Source: Entomortierella parvispora (Eukaryota > Mortierellomycota > Mortierellomycetes > Mortierellales > Mortierellaceae). From it: 64,000 bases of DNA. Positions 35,016 to 45,869 of this stretch are shown piece after piece (position 1 is the stretch's first letter; the number at the start of each line of letters is the position of its first letter). The notes under the pieces were generated by a model. It saw only the letters and a list, made by a program, of their open reading frames with translations. It searched no databases and had not been told where the DNA came from. Where the stretch lies: contig OY752143.1 of the NCBI GenBank assembly GCA_963573315.1, forward strand, positions 1,426,001-1,490,000, written 5' to 3'. A program made the position numbers and the translations under genes.

Positions 35016-36190
35016 ATGCTGGCCGACAGATTCAAGAGCGCTTCCGCCTTCATGGCAAACAACCGCAAACTCAACCTGCCCTCATCAACAAAACTCGCCG
35101 TAAGGACATGTCTAACATTCCTCTGTCCCATGGAAGCCAACCTCTCTCAAGCCTCAACCACCTAACGAATTTATTGTACCCCCCTTGTAGCTTTATGCCG
35201 ACTTCAAGATAGCCACAGAAGGACGATGCACACAAGCACGTCCATCACTAATCGAGTTTGAAAAGTCTGCAAAGTGGAAGGCATGGAAGGAGGCCGAGGC
35301 TACGTATCTGAAGCAAGAGGAACAGGATCCCGAAAATACTCAGGACACGCTTTCCACCCGAGCCATGATCTCGTACATTCAACGTGTTGAAGACGGACAA
35401 TGGGGCTGGAACTTTGATCCGTCCGAATCTTTGACTCTGGAACTTTCATCGACCAACAACACTGCGTTTTCATCAACAGGAGATCACGATCTGGATGAAC
35501 TCAACGAGTACTTGGGCGTTGACAAGGACGAGATCTCGGCAGAAGAGCTGTTGGCTCGACCTTATGTTCCTATTGAGGGTCAAGAGATAGACGGCGCGAG
35601 TATGACGGCCTCGGGGATCAGCACAATGGCCTTGACTGAAGAGTAAGTCCAAAATGAAGTCTTTTACTGGGATATGACTTGATCTGCCACGTAGTGCTGA
35701 GATTTTGGGCGTTTTTTTTTTTTTTTTTGTTGCCACGACGATTTTTTTTTTTAGAGATGATGATCTGGGAGAGGATGTACTTGCCTCAGCAAAGAAAGGG
35801 TCAATAGAATCTCTTCGGGAAGCCATTGCTGTCGATCCTTCTCTCGTTTCAGCTACGGATGACATGGTGAGTACCTAATTGACGGATGGGTTTTAGATGT
35901 TTGTTCTTTTCTGGAGACATCAATAGGCTCATCCAAAGACTTTTTTGTTTGTTTAGGGAATGACGCTATTGCATTGGGCTTGCGATCGTGGACAATTGGA
36001 TAAAGTCAAGGCATTGGTGGAGGAGTATGAAGCCGATGTCAATGTTCAGGATATGGAAGGCATGACACCTCTTCACTACGCTTACATGGCAGGATGGCCG
36101 GAAGTGGGCACATATATCAAGTCGGTACCAGGAGTCGATTTGGAGATTGTTGATCACAGTGGCATGCTGGCTGAAGAATACGAAGACTAG
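35016..36190 (+). CDS. Acyl-CoA-binding and ankyrin-repeat protein (ACBD6-like)
   Basis: Exons 35016-35099, 35191-35642, 35755-35866 and 35957-36190; 293 residues. The N-terminal FKSASAFMANN...KLALYADFKIATEGRCTQARPSLIEFEKSAKWKAWKE carries the Tyr, Lys and Trp residues typical of acyl-CoA-binding domains. The C-terminal exons encode ankyrin repeats (GMTLLHWACDRGQLDKVKALV, GMTPLHYAYMAGWPEVGTYI). The order ACB then ankyrin is that of ACBD6, a cytosolic long-chain acyl-CoA carrier that, in animals, helps lipid remodelling and N-myristoylation. An acidic linker joins the parts. Confidence 0.85.
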
Positions 36191-36808
36191 AACGTTACCT
36201 TCGTTACGAAATACCCTAGAAACACATAAACACAAGGAAGGAAAAGGAGGTTACTGTTCGACTTCTTTTAGTTTTGAAAACTGCCTTGTAGGCTCAGGTG
36301 TGTCCGAGGTTGTTCCTGACAAGGGATTCTTATTTCAATCTAGCGTCAAACACCGTTGGTGCGACAGGGGATTCTGTCGTTGACTTTATTGATGCTAGCA
36401 CAACATCCATTGCACTGGTCCGCCAGTTGAAAAAGCAGACAAAGAAAATGAAAAAAAAGGAAAAAAAAAAAGGAAATGATCCACAGTCTACCATCAACAC
36501 CCAGATATTGACCAGCTGGTTGTAGCGATGCTGTGATTGATCTTCGCAGGATTAGGTTAAAGAGTATCTGGTGGGGGGTGAGTTTAGTCCGCACCAGGCT
36601 CGAGTCTGCGTGAAGGATCAGAATGCCTGTAATGAATGAGGCCAACTCGGGATTCGATCCCGCGCCGTCCACGCTCGATTGGGCCTTCCCAGGGCTGCCA
36701 TATGGCCTCCCACTCCCTCTCATTTCTGGCGCTCCAGACCAGCAAGGCTGGACCGACTGCCAAAAATTTTTCTTTCCAATTTTTTGAGATGGCTTTAAAG
36801 GGGCTGGT
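36191..36808. other. Intergenic DNA left of the transposon, with a SINE-like stretch
   Basis: The 3' end of the ankyrin gene is followed by A-rich DNA near 36440-36475. The stretch 36541-36780 contains GATTCGATC (36651-36659), whose complement GATCGAATC fits the Pol III B-box consensus GWTCRANNC. A clear A box is not seen and no tRNA cloverleaf can be drawn. It may be a decayed tRNA-derived SINE; this is weakly supported. Confidence 0.25.
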
Positions 36809-36816
36809 TTTGGAAG
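36809..36816. repeat. Target-site duplication, left copy (TTTGGAAG)
   Basis: These eight bases immediately precede the left terminal inverted repeat and are identical to the eight bases that follow the right one (45986-45993). Confidence 0.9.
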
Positions 36817-36887
36817 GGCTCCAGGACAATCCACGCCATATCTACGTCACCGAAGTGGCGCAAATGTGTGCGTAGCTCCCAGAGCCC
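36816..36887 (-). ncRNA. Candidate Fanzor guide-RNA (fRNA/omegaRNA) scaffold at the element end
   Basis: Read on the Fanzor (minus) strand, three nested stems occur: outer 36887-36877 with 36826-36816 (11 bp), middle 36875-36871 with 36846-36842 (CTACG/CGTAG), and inner CAC-UUCG-GUG at 36857-36848, a hyperstable cUUCGg hairpin. In the outer stem two pairs are G-U wobbles on this strand but would be C-A mismatches on the other, which favours a minus-strand RNA. The location, between the Fanzor stop and the transposon end with the stem closing on the last base of the element, matches where TnpB/Fanzor guide scaffolds lie; the guide would then read into flanking host DNA below 36816. This is a prediction only. 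Confidence 0.5.
36817..36837 (+). repeat. Left terminal inverted repeat
   Basis: This begins GGCTCC and ends CCACGCC. It pairs with 45965-45985 in inverted orientation at 20 of 21 positions (A versus C at position 7). Identity stops sharply inward. Confidence 0.93.
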
Positions 36888-36945
36888 AAACGCAGGTTCT
36901 TGTATTTGCTAATACACATAATTGACCTGCCTAATATGGAAGAAA

Positions 36946-39900
36946 CTACTCTTCCATCTTTCTTTTGACTTGATTCTGATCTTGCTCGGTCCAATCGACA
37001 GGCACCGTTCGTTTGACACTTGCCCCGCTTTCTGCTGGAATCTCTTGGGGGGTCATTGGGCCAATTGCGGCCGTCGATTCCCGGCTTTCTTCCCAAGGGT
37101 AGTTACCATTGACGTCCCTTGGTTGGAGGTAACGGGGTCGTTGCTGTGTACAAAGATGGCTTCGAACAATGTTTGCAATGTTGTGGGCAGCCATCACATC
37201 TCGATGCATATACACTTTGCATTTTGGACAGTAGAACCGGCGCATGTCGACTTGTCCGACAAACTCCTCACAGACTGGACACTTCTTGGAAGTGTAATAC
37301 TCATGAACGCCGACTACAATATATCCCAGAGCTCGAGCCTAACAAAAAGATAGATGTAATTAGAACTGAAGAACATGAATAAAGTAACGATGAGCTGTTG
37401 CAACTTTACCCTTTGTTGAAAGTACGACTTGAATGACCCATGAAGAGAAGACAGCCTTATCCTGGAAGAGAAGTCGCCGAGTCCGATGCCAATGACGACG
37501 TTGTTCGTGGATTGTCTCTTAGCACCTAAAGATCCCCCCACCATCTCCAAAAGCCGGTTTGCGATAAGCCTGTACTCGTAAGCCCTGGCCTTCTGTGCGT
37601 TCCATCGGTGTTTTTTCAGAGCAACATTGTCGTAGAACTCTTCTAGTTGCTCTTCTTTCTCCCGTAAACGCTCGACGTAGGCCTTGATAGGTGCGCCAGG
37701 ACCACAGAGCGGCGGCAATTCAGTCTCAATCTTAGCAATGGACTCTCCCTCTTTCAATTCTTGTCGTTTTCGGCGCTCCATCCAGCTTCTATGCTTAAAA
37801 GTAGGCTGATACACAGCCTTCTGCTTGACGGACAGATTGACAAACTTTGTCTGCTTTTCTTGCAAGATTTCCTGATCCTCCGTTGCTCCAAATTCTTGTG
37901 CGCGATTGGCAGCAGTGACTGACTCAGTGGACAACGGCAAAAGCGCACTTGCTCCATAGACAAACGTCTGTCCCAGATCAATCCCCAAAACTTTGATCTG
38001 ATGAGGTTCGCAATTCCAAAGCCTTTTCACGTCTTCTTTAGATTTAACAACATTCCTGACTTCAGTCAAGAAGTGGTTGGTCCCACCCAAGGAAGAGGTG
38101 ATAGGATCTGGCAATCTCGCGGGAGGAAGACGGCGATACTTGACGCAATTCAGTTCATTGAGCTTGAATCCCAGAACCTGAAGACGGAAGCCATCAGTCC
38201 TAATCGATCCATGTAGCAGGTACCCTTTAGTGTCATACGAGCTAGGGTCGAAGTTGTCCTGATTGAGTGTCGTAAGATGCCTCCTAATTTGATTTAACGA
38301 CATCCTCCTCGCCGATCTCGAGAAATCCTTCCTTTTCTTCCTCTCGTCATTGTTGTATCCACCAATGTCTGTCAGGAGTTTGTTGATGAGGAATCCGGGC
38401 TGAGCCCCTCCAATCCATATCCCAACACAGTCTTGACTAACTTGTGCAGGGACTTCCAGATTGAAACTAGGAAAAGCGTATGTTTGCAGTTGAAGTTTCA
38501 ACTGGTCATCGTGCCAAAAGATCTTGGACAGCTCGAGCTCCGAGAGGCAGACATAATTCACGTCCATGCGCGACATCGGGGAAAGACAGCGACGGCATCC
38601 TGAGGCTCTGTTGAGGATGATAAAGTTCTCTGCTGGGGACAATTTCGGATTGATATTGTCCACTGTGCTCAAAGGTATCACTCCCTTATTTTTGAGGCGG
38701 CGGATCTGTGAAATAGATATAAAAAAGTAATTCAGGGAAAGAGGGCTCGAGAGTTAGATTTTTACCGAAAGAAGCACAGCAGTTCGCTGTGATTTTGCTA
38801 CTGCATGGCTACCTCTTATGCAGTTACCTGTTTACAAAGATCGATGGAGCCACGTCTATAGTGGCCCTTGTATTCAGTACAAAGGTGAAGTGCGGTTGAT
38901 CGGAGAACTACAGTCGAGGAATAGATTGCAGCCGCTGTTGATAGTAGATGATGTTAGATACTGCATCGTTAAAGTCAATAATGGCAACTTAAATCCCTTT
39001 CGAGCGCTCACCTTCGCCGTCTTGCTGAGGCAGAAAAGCTTTGGCCTTGATCAGGAATGCCCTAACGGCCGATACTGATTTCGACTCCTTTTTAGGCTCC
39101 TTGTTGTATGCAGCTGGTTTTTTGGGAGGTGTCGAGTTGTATATAGAACTCAGAAGAGAGGTGAAAAACTGTAGAGCCTCTTCTTTCTTGCCGATATCGA
39201 CCTTGGTTTCATTGACTTTGCCTTCCTCTTCTTCTTCCTGTGGATCAACTTCAACAACGCCTTCCTCATCAGGGCTTCCATCAATGAGCACATCATTGTC
39301 GGTGAATGGATCGCATAACTGACCAAGGATAAGTTTGTCCATAGGGTCGAGATTCTCAAGTGACAATGACTCAAGATACTGTCCAATCGCCTGTTGACAA
39401 ATCCTCTTTGTACTTGTTGCCAATTGAGCGACTTCTGAGAGACAAGTCTTGATTAGAGGTAAATAGCTGAGCGAGAGCGACTCATTGGCCAGGGCTCGAG
39501 CGGCATTCGCGTTTACCGTACCAACATCCAAAACACGAATAGGATGCTGCCACTGAAGCTCTTTCACAAGATCCTTCTTACTCATGCCCGGGAGTTTCGA
39601 AAGGGTGTCCTTCGTTGTAACCTTTGGTTTACGACGTGTTGGTGACTTTGGCAAATCTGGCGGTTTGGTCCATGGTTTCCAGGTGAACTGCTGAAACACA
39701 TCAGGAGGTTCATGCTCGACTAAACGACATCGAGTCTTGATCGCGTATCGTTGACGATACGTGTACTTCTTGCCAGACTCATGTCGTGGTGGCGAGATCG
39801 TAGGTGGATAGTCCACGGTGTTATACCGGTTAAACACGAATTTCCCCTCCCTCGTAAGATCGGGACCTGCAGAGTTGGATCTATACAAGACTGTATCGAT

Positions 39901-41052
39901 TAATAAAACTTTCATTGTCGTGTCCTCCAGATTGTGTCATCAATTGATAGCTATACCTTTTGTTCTCTTTGAGCTGAACCTTAAGCAGCGTTAATCTCGT
40001 CGATATATCCTCGAGATTCACAAAAGATTGTTCGGCCGGAGGGCGATCTTCCAGAAGAACGGTAAACTCTTGTCGACCAAATACCCTTAAGGCTGGTTCA
40101 AAGTGCGTTATGCTCGGATGCTTACATGCAACCTCTGCATGAATGAGGTATGCGTGTACCATGGTGTCGACATCCTCTAAAGCAAAGGAAGAAAGTAGCG
40201 CAGAAAAGGGTTCATATTAATCACTATACACACATTCAGGAGATAGAGAGAGAGGCTATGGTATGATGGCAACTTACTGTCGTTTTCTAAAGTACGGATG
40301 ATCTCGTAGTTGGATACCAGCCCCATCCTCTTTATGTTGCAAGTGTAGTCATTCTTACAGACGACCCCAAGTGCTGTAAACCCTGTTCTTGATAGCTCCA
40401 ACTTTTCCAACAGCTGAGGGACATTGTACTCAAGGTAACCTCCTCTGGCTTGAGGCCTCCAAATAGTCTTGATGGAGGGATGGATGAGACTGTCGCTGTC
40501 TCCCGAGATAACAATGTCGTCGGGTTTACAGTCGATGGCAATCTGAATGTCGGCTTCCGATGGACATTCAACTACTGTCCAACCCTTTTCTTCCAAGTAC
40601 CGCGCAAGAGCCACGCGGAGATCGGTCGACAAATAAAAGGACGAGCTGATGTATTTGTGGAGCTTTTTGAAATGCTGCTTTTTGAGTCTTCTTCCGTCTC
40701 GGAGTATGGCCTCCATCTCAGCTAGCAACGTGTGGGCCTTCGCCAGGGACACTGAGCGCCTTGCCTCTCGCTCATCCCGTGTCGTGCGCTTCTCCTCCGG
40801 CGTAGGGCCATCCAGGTAGAGGATTGTGGTATGCTGCGGTAACTGAAGGGATCGTAAACGAGACTCGATAATTCTGTTGGCAGCTGTTGAGTCGCCACTA
40901 GAAAAGGCCCTGCGAATTGTGGCAAACATGGATCCAAGAAGATCCATTCGATAGCTTGACTTTGCGGACACGGGGCCTTGAGGGAACTGAGACCGCAGCT
41001 GTGCCTCATAGCCCTTCTTCCGGACGAACGGCCACAGGTATGGAATGCCCAT
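36946..41052 (-). CDS. FEN1/XPG-like flap nuclease fused to a Fanzor (eukaryotic TnpB) RuvC nuclease
   Basis: Six exons: 41052-40278, 40176-39957, 39880-39012, 38907-38828, 38705-37410 and 37338-36946; 1210 residues. The N-terminus MGIPYLWPF opens a FEN1-like domain with acidic residues at the family positions: Asp37, Asp81 (LYLDGPTP), Glu162/Glu166 (ECPSEAD), Asp185/Asp187 (SGDSDSL) and Asp235 (CKNDYTCNI, helix-hairpin region). Residues about 330-650 are a linker with an acidic stretch. The Fanzor part has RuvC-I Asp891 (VLGIDLGQTF), a RuvC-II strand IGIGLG lacking Glu, an alternative Glu1093 (GVHEYYTSKKC), zinc-ribbon Cys1100/1103/1117/1120 and RuvC-III Asp1127 (HRDVMAAHNIAN). By homology it is an RNA-guided DNA nuclease; the flap-nuclease role is inferred. 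Two separate genes are the alternative, but no stop or break in phase supports that. Confidence 0.85.
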
Positions 41053-41563
41053 CCGGAGGTGCCTGAGGAGGGATGGCCGGAAAGTGAGACGGAAAAGGTA
41101 GAGGGGTTATGTGCTGTAAGGGTGTTGAGGGTGTTGAGGGTGTTGAGGGTGTTGTGAGGGTGTTTTGAGAGTGGGGGATAGGATGAAAGGAGAGGCTTTA
41201 AATGCTTCTTGCGCAACCTTTCCCGTGTGGCAGGGAGCGGGAAGAGCGTGGGAGCAGAAACACTTCTCTGTTTTCTTGCGTGAACCACAAGTGCTGCTAA
41301 GTACATCACCCAAGTACGCTTGATCCCAGAACCACTTCTTCATGCACTTCGTGCTTATTTTGTGACCAGAACCGTTTCCTCTCTGTGACCAGAACCGTTT
41401 CCTTCTCCTTTTGTGCCACCTTTTCATCCTTTTTCCCGACACTTTCCTTCTCCCGCGTAATGCCGCATTCCCCTCTGACCTGAGAACCTACTATTTCTCG
41501 CTCTGATGGGCTCAAGACAACAGTTCCAATCCACTCAACAACCACATTGAAAGCTCTGCCAGC
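41053..41563. promoter_or_regulatory. Bidirectional promoter region inside the transposon, with tandem repeats
   Basis: 511 bp between the divergent FEN1-Fanzor and SANT genes. It contains GGTGTTGAG-type units repeated about five times at 41121-41169 and a perfect 20-bp direct repeat, TGTGACCAGAACCGTTTCCT, at 41361-41380 and 41384-41403 (23-bp period). A weaker third copy (CCAGAACCACTTC) lies at 41325-41337. Repeats in such a place are candidate binding sites for the element's own SANT protein or transposase (inference). Confidence 0.45.
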
Positions 41564-42625
41564 ATGTCCCTTCCATCCACATCCCGGATTATGAAATCTA
41601 CATCTCATCCTTATTCGTCCGAGCACGATGTCCACTCGACCTCAAAAGCTTATAAACCGAGTGGCGACGACACACCTTTCCGAGGTGGCCGGGAACTTTG
41701 GTTAGCAAGGCGACTCATGGACCCGGAAATTTATCGCCCACTCCAAGCCAGCAAGGAAACCCTTGCACCAGACGGGGCTCAGTACCCTACTAAGGCAGCA
41801 ATCTATCGTCGAATTGCATCCGAATTTAATCAACAAACTGAGCATGCTGGATTCAGGGTTGATGCCGGGAAGATTAAGAATAAGATTACAAAGATGTCAC
41901 TTCAATTCAAACTTGCACATCGGCTTCGAAATTCGTCGAGCTTTAGCACGGAAGACGACATGCGAGATGCGGTCAAAGACAAATGCAGGCACTACTTTAT
42001 CCTGGAGCCTAAGTGGGCTCATGCATGGAGTGATGGCTTAGTTCCTCGCGCCGACTCGATAATCACACCCGACGACGAGGCTATCAGGGAAGATGCCCAT
42101 GTAGGCAACAGCATTCAGGGCCATTCCGATGGAAGCACTATGGACGATAGGGACGACGTGCTAACAGAACCCGAGTCTGACCAAGAATCGATGATCATCA
42201 GTGCAAATGCAGACAGTCCAAATGCAAAGAATATCAAGGACGGAGAGGACGGAGACAGGCTTCAGGTCCAGGATGGAAATGCACGGCGGCGGCCAAAAAT
42301 TCCAGCAACCATTTCTGCAAGTGGATCGCAGCCAAGGAATATGTCGCTGATGGATAAAGACGACCAAACGATTACGAACAAAAAGCCCAAAGACTCCCAG
42401 CGAGTTTCCAGTAGTGATGTACTCACGATTCTCAGCGACCTCTTCCGTTATGAGATCGATTCACGGAAGGAGATCAGTCTGAACCGCCATGAGATCGATG
42501 CACGGAAGGAGAGAGAACTGGCAGAAATCGAGCTCAGGAAAACGATCCACCTTGCCAAAATCAACACATATCAACATCACTGGACTCGCTTTCGACGAAA
42601 GAGACAGAATCTCTTGAGAATATAA
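41564..42625 (+). CDS. SANT/Myb-like DNA-binding protein encoded by the transposon
   Basis: A single exon of 353 residues; start at MSLPSTSRIMK. Residues 35-135 contain a tri-helical pattern with spaced aromatic residues (REL, WLARRLMDPEIYRPL, YPTKAAIYRRIASEFN, IKNKITKMSLQFKLAHRL), like the SANT/Myb or MADF-type domains common in transposon-encoded second proteins. The middle is acidic and disordered. The C-terminus (about 280-353) is a long charged coiled coil, DVLTILSDLFRYEIDSRKEISLNRHEIDARKERELAEIELRK in pattern, suggesting dimerisation. In Harbinger-type elements a Myb-like partner helps the transposase find DNA; a similar role is plausible here but unproven for MULEs. Confidence 0.65.
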   Translation: MSLPSTSRIMKSTSHPYSSEHDVHSTSKAYKPSGDDTPFRGGRELWLARRLMDPEIYRPLQASKETLAPDGAQYPTKAAIYRRIASEFNQQTEHAGFRVDAGKIKNKITKMSLQFKLAHRLRNSSSFSTEDDMRDAVKDKCRHYFILEPKWAHAWSDGLVPRADSIITPDDEAIREDAHVGNSIQGHSDGSTMDDRDDVLTEPESDQESMIISANADSPNAKNIKDGEDGDRLQVQDGNARRRPKIPATISASGSQPRNMSLMDKDDQTITNKKPKDSQRVSSSDVLTILSDLFRYEIDSRKEISLNRHEIDARKERELAEIELRKTIHLAKINTYQHHWTRFRRKRQNLLRI

Positions 42626-43070
42626 ATGTGTTCCCAGGAGAAGAGTCTTGGCTAGCCTTCGAGATTACAAGAAAAAACCAGGCAGTCGCTCCGACGACAG
42701 TTTAATACAGTCATTATTAAACTTACAGCGCTTGATCTGGAAATGTTATCAAGGGGCAAGGAGCACAACAAGTACATACGAGAAATGAGAGCAGTGGGCT
42801 GGTGGCAGCACCATAAAACCAATAGAAGCAGAGATCGAGAACTATAAGCGAAATGGAGCCAATTTTCATTGAGGACCAGCATCGGAAACAGAAACAAGAA
42901 TAGGACAAGACCGGAAGCAAAACCAAAGCAGACCGAAAGCAGACCGACAGGGGTAAGCGACCAGAATTTTTCTCTCTTTTACCTCTTTCACACTTCAACA
43001 ACCAACCACCAACCCGTTTCAAACCTATCAGCCTGCCACACTTCATCCAGGACATCTTCGCTGTCGCAGC
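42626..43070. other. Spacer between SANT and transposase genes
   Basis: It probably holds the 3' end of the SANT gene and the transposase promoter; both genes run in the plus direction. No other coding exon is seen. Confidence 0.4.
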
Positions 43071-45847
43071 ATGACTGGGTTGAGAGTAAGGGATATCGTC
43101 CTCTTTGCTAATGAATTTGATCCTCGCGAATTGGTTGAACCCTTTAACATTCCTAGGGAAGAGGAAATTTGGAAACCAACCATGAATGCTGAAGAACTCC
43201 GGGCTTTTTGGCACATTGAACGATGCGCACTGCAGTGGAAAAAGATTCAAGTAGAGGGCAGTTTTCGACACATCAATATGAGCAAGGCGAGCGCCGACGA
43301 ACTGCTGCCAGTCCACACAAGGCGTCCTGGTTCTGTTGGTAGACCGCCAAAGTATGATTGGAGCTTTCGATTTTGTTGTAGGAGACGAGACCCTCCTTCA
43401 CAATTGCAAATCGCACGCGCCTCAGTCGGTAATGGATGCCCAGTTGAAATCAGGATGCGGAAGCTTCGAGAAAAAGATGCTGTGGAGGTGGTGTACTTGT
43501 GGCGTCACAATCATGACGACTCACCAAAGGCCAGATCGAAATTACCCTTGAGCGGGGTTCAGCTTGACTGGATCAAGGAATTGGCTGCTGATGGCCTTGA
43601 CTGGAAGTCAATAAAAGCTCGACTTCGTTTGAGCAATTGGGCTCTTCGTCAGGTAATCATGTCGTTCGTCCGAGAATGCACTTCAGCTCACCATGAGAGT
43701 AGTAATCTAAAAGGTCCTTTAATTTTTTTTTTCGCATGTTTGCCACAGATTGAGGATCAAACAGCTGATGGTCCGTTACCTCCATGTCTTCATATGTTGT
43801 ATGACGATGTTCGAACAGTTGTATACCGCAATCGGACAAAACAATCTCGAAAAGCACTCAATCAGACTTATAGTGTTAAGCTTTGGCTTGATCAGATTAA
43901 GGATGAGGGCGGCAAGAGCCTGTTCAGCGAAGAAGTACTCGGTAATAGAGAGCTCTTCCTGTTTGCTTGGTGTACAAAGTTCCAGTTAAAGGTACGAGGA
44001 TCTCCATGAGCAGGCTCCTAAAATATTTGGACGCTGTTAGCCTGACCATACTTATATTTGCCAATTGTTCTATCATTTAGATCATGAGTGATAACGCAAC
44101 CATAGTGTGCATGGACTCTACACACAAGACAGTCAAATCGCTAAAGCCAAGCCCAGACAACGACAAAGTGTATACATCTGCGTTTTTGTTTACAATTCTG
44201 GTCAGGGATCAAAAGGTTCAAACCGGTATACCAATCGCTTTCATGGTCTGCAATTCGGAATCCAGGTAGGAATTGCTCTCGCACTAATTCACTTGGAACG
44301 TTTCCGGCTCCTCTTACACCCTTTTGTCATTTCTGTTGAGTTTTTTCATCGATATCTAACGCGGCTTGGTTCTAGTTATATTCTAAAAGAATGGCTAACG
44401 TGGTTGAAAGTCGACTGTGGACTTCAAGCAACCAAGTTCATGGTGGACTGCTCCGTTGCAGAAACCGAGGCTCTAAAAAAAGCATTCCCAAGCCCCCCGA
44501 TGGAGATCTACTTTTGTGCCTTTCATGTTGGACAAGCATGGGAGCGGAAATTGCGGGAACTGCATGATGTAGGTGTTCCTTTGGCCCGTCTGAACAATTT
44601 TTGCCGACTCTGTTATCAAACCTTCACGTTTTCTAACTTGAATGCTTTAATTGGGAAGGTGGAGGAATGCAAAAGAATGCGCCCTGGTTTGAAAGCTATT
44701 CGAAAAGCTGATTCTGAGGCCGCACTTCAAGAAGCTTGGAGGAATTTACAGGAATCGTTCCCACGAGCTAAGAAGTTTACTGCCTATATTTCAACTTGGA
44801 TGGAGCCAAGCAAGCTAGACAAGTGGGTCCTTTACCGCAGAGAAGTGAGCAACGCCTTATTATTTCTTACTCGCATTCCCCTTGAAGTCTCAATCGTACG
44901 CTGCAGTCGTAAAGCTGAAATTGACACAAACCATTTTTTTTTTAAAAAAAAATAAAAAAATCAGGACCATCAGCACATCAACACCAATAATTTGGTGGAG
45001 AGCTGGCACAAGACCTTTAAAAAGCAATACCTGGGATATTCAAGGGATTTGCGCCCTGATGATCTGGTCTTTCTGCTACAAGGGACGGTGGACATCGACT
45101 TCAGAACGACATACTATAAGATTAGCCGTGGACTGCAGCCCATAGCACTATCTGAGCACGCCTCAGCAAGGAGAGCGAAGGCAATGGCTTTGCCATTTGT
45201 TGACGCTAAGGACATGGTCACTGAGATGCCTCAGGGCGGCAAGGTACCATGCTTACCACATGCTTTATTTTGCTTGTTGTCAGACTGAGGATATTGACCA
45301 TTGTTGTTGTTATTTGTCCATCTTGCAGTTCTCAGTCAACTCTTTCTCGGGATCTGGCGATTCATACTCTGTGAGCACTAGCGCTGATTTCTCACTACTC
45401 TTATTTTGCAATTGCGATGACTACATTCGATACAAGGAGCCCTGTAAACATATGTATCTCGTGACCAGAATTTACAGCGATGCAGAAATCAGTTACAAAG
45501 GCAATGTAGAAACAATTGGCCCTGCAGCGCCTGCAGGTGGCGACGAAAATCCCGAGACGTCCTTGGAGCATTTGCTTTCCCCGGGGTTACTTCTTTTGCT
45601 CCAGAAGCAGAGAGCTGAAAAAAGGGAGGCTGAACGACTGGCAAAAATCACCGAAAACAAGCGGGTTGTCGAAGAGAGTGAAGCGCAGCTGGTACTCCTC
45701 TCAGAGGCGATCCTGTCCAACATTCGAGCAGTGAAAAAGAGAAAATGCACGTCTCAGTACCTTGCAGAAGCGGTAGCCACGCTACACAACACAAGTCTTG
45801 TGATTAAAGGACTCAATGAGGTTGGCGCAGGGCGAAAGTGCCAGTGA
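43071..45847 (+). CDS. Mutator-like (MULE) DDE transposase with SWIM zinc finger
   Basis: Six exons: 43071-43652, 43749-43991, 44081-44265, 44376-44844, 44965-45243 and 45329-45847; 758 residues. The first intron is 96 nt and open in frame, but has a T-rich tract and CACAG acceptor. The N-terminus has a FAR1/FLYWCH-like DNA-binding segment (RPPKYDWSFRFCCRRR ... VVYLWRHNHDD). The MULE core has the three acidic residues: Asp287 (VCMDSTHKTV), Asp361 (FMVDCSVAE) and Glu505 (NNLVESWHKTFK). A SWIM finger follows (Cys613, Cys615, Cys625, His627; CNCDDYIRYKEPCKH). The C-terminus is a coiled coil. It would cut and rejoin the element ends as a dimer. All motifs are intact. Confidence 0.9.
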
Positions 45848-45869
45848 ATAAAGTCAAACAGCGTTGAGG

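Noticed and set aside
36590-36710. A possible tRNA gene
   Set aside because: The T-arm-like GATTCGATC cannot be combined with matching acceptor, D and anticodon stems on either strand.
38705-41052. A model with separate FEN1-like and Fanzor genes
   Set aside because: All intervening introns have good sites and matching phases, and the small 80-nt exon (38907-38828) reads sensibly between them. Transcript data could still overturn this.
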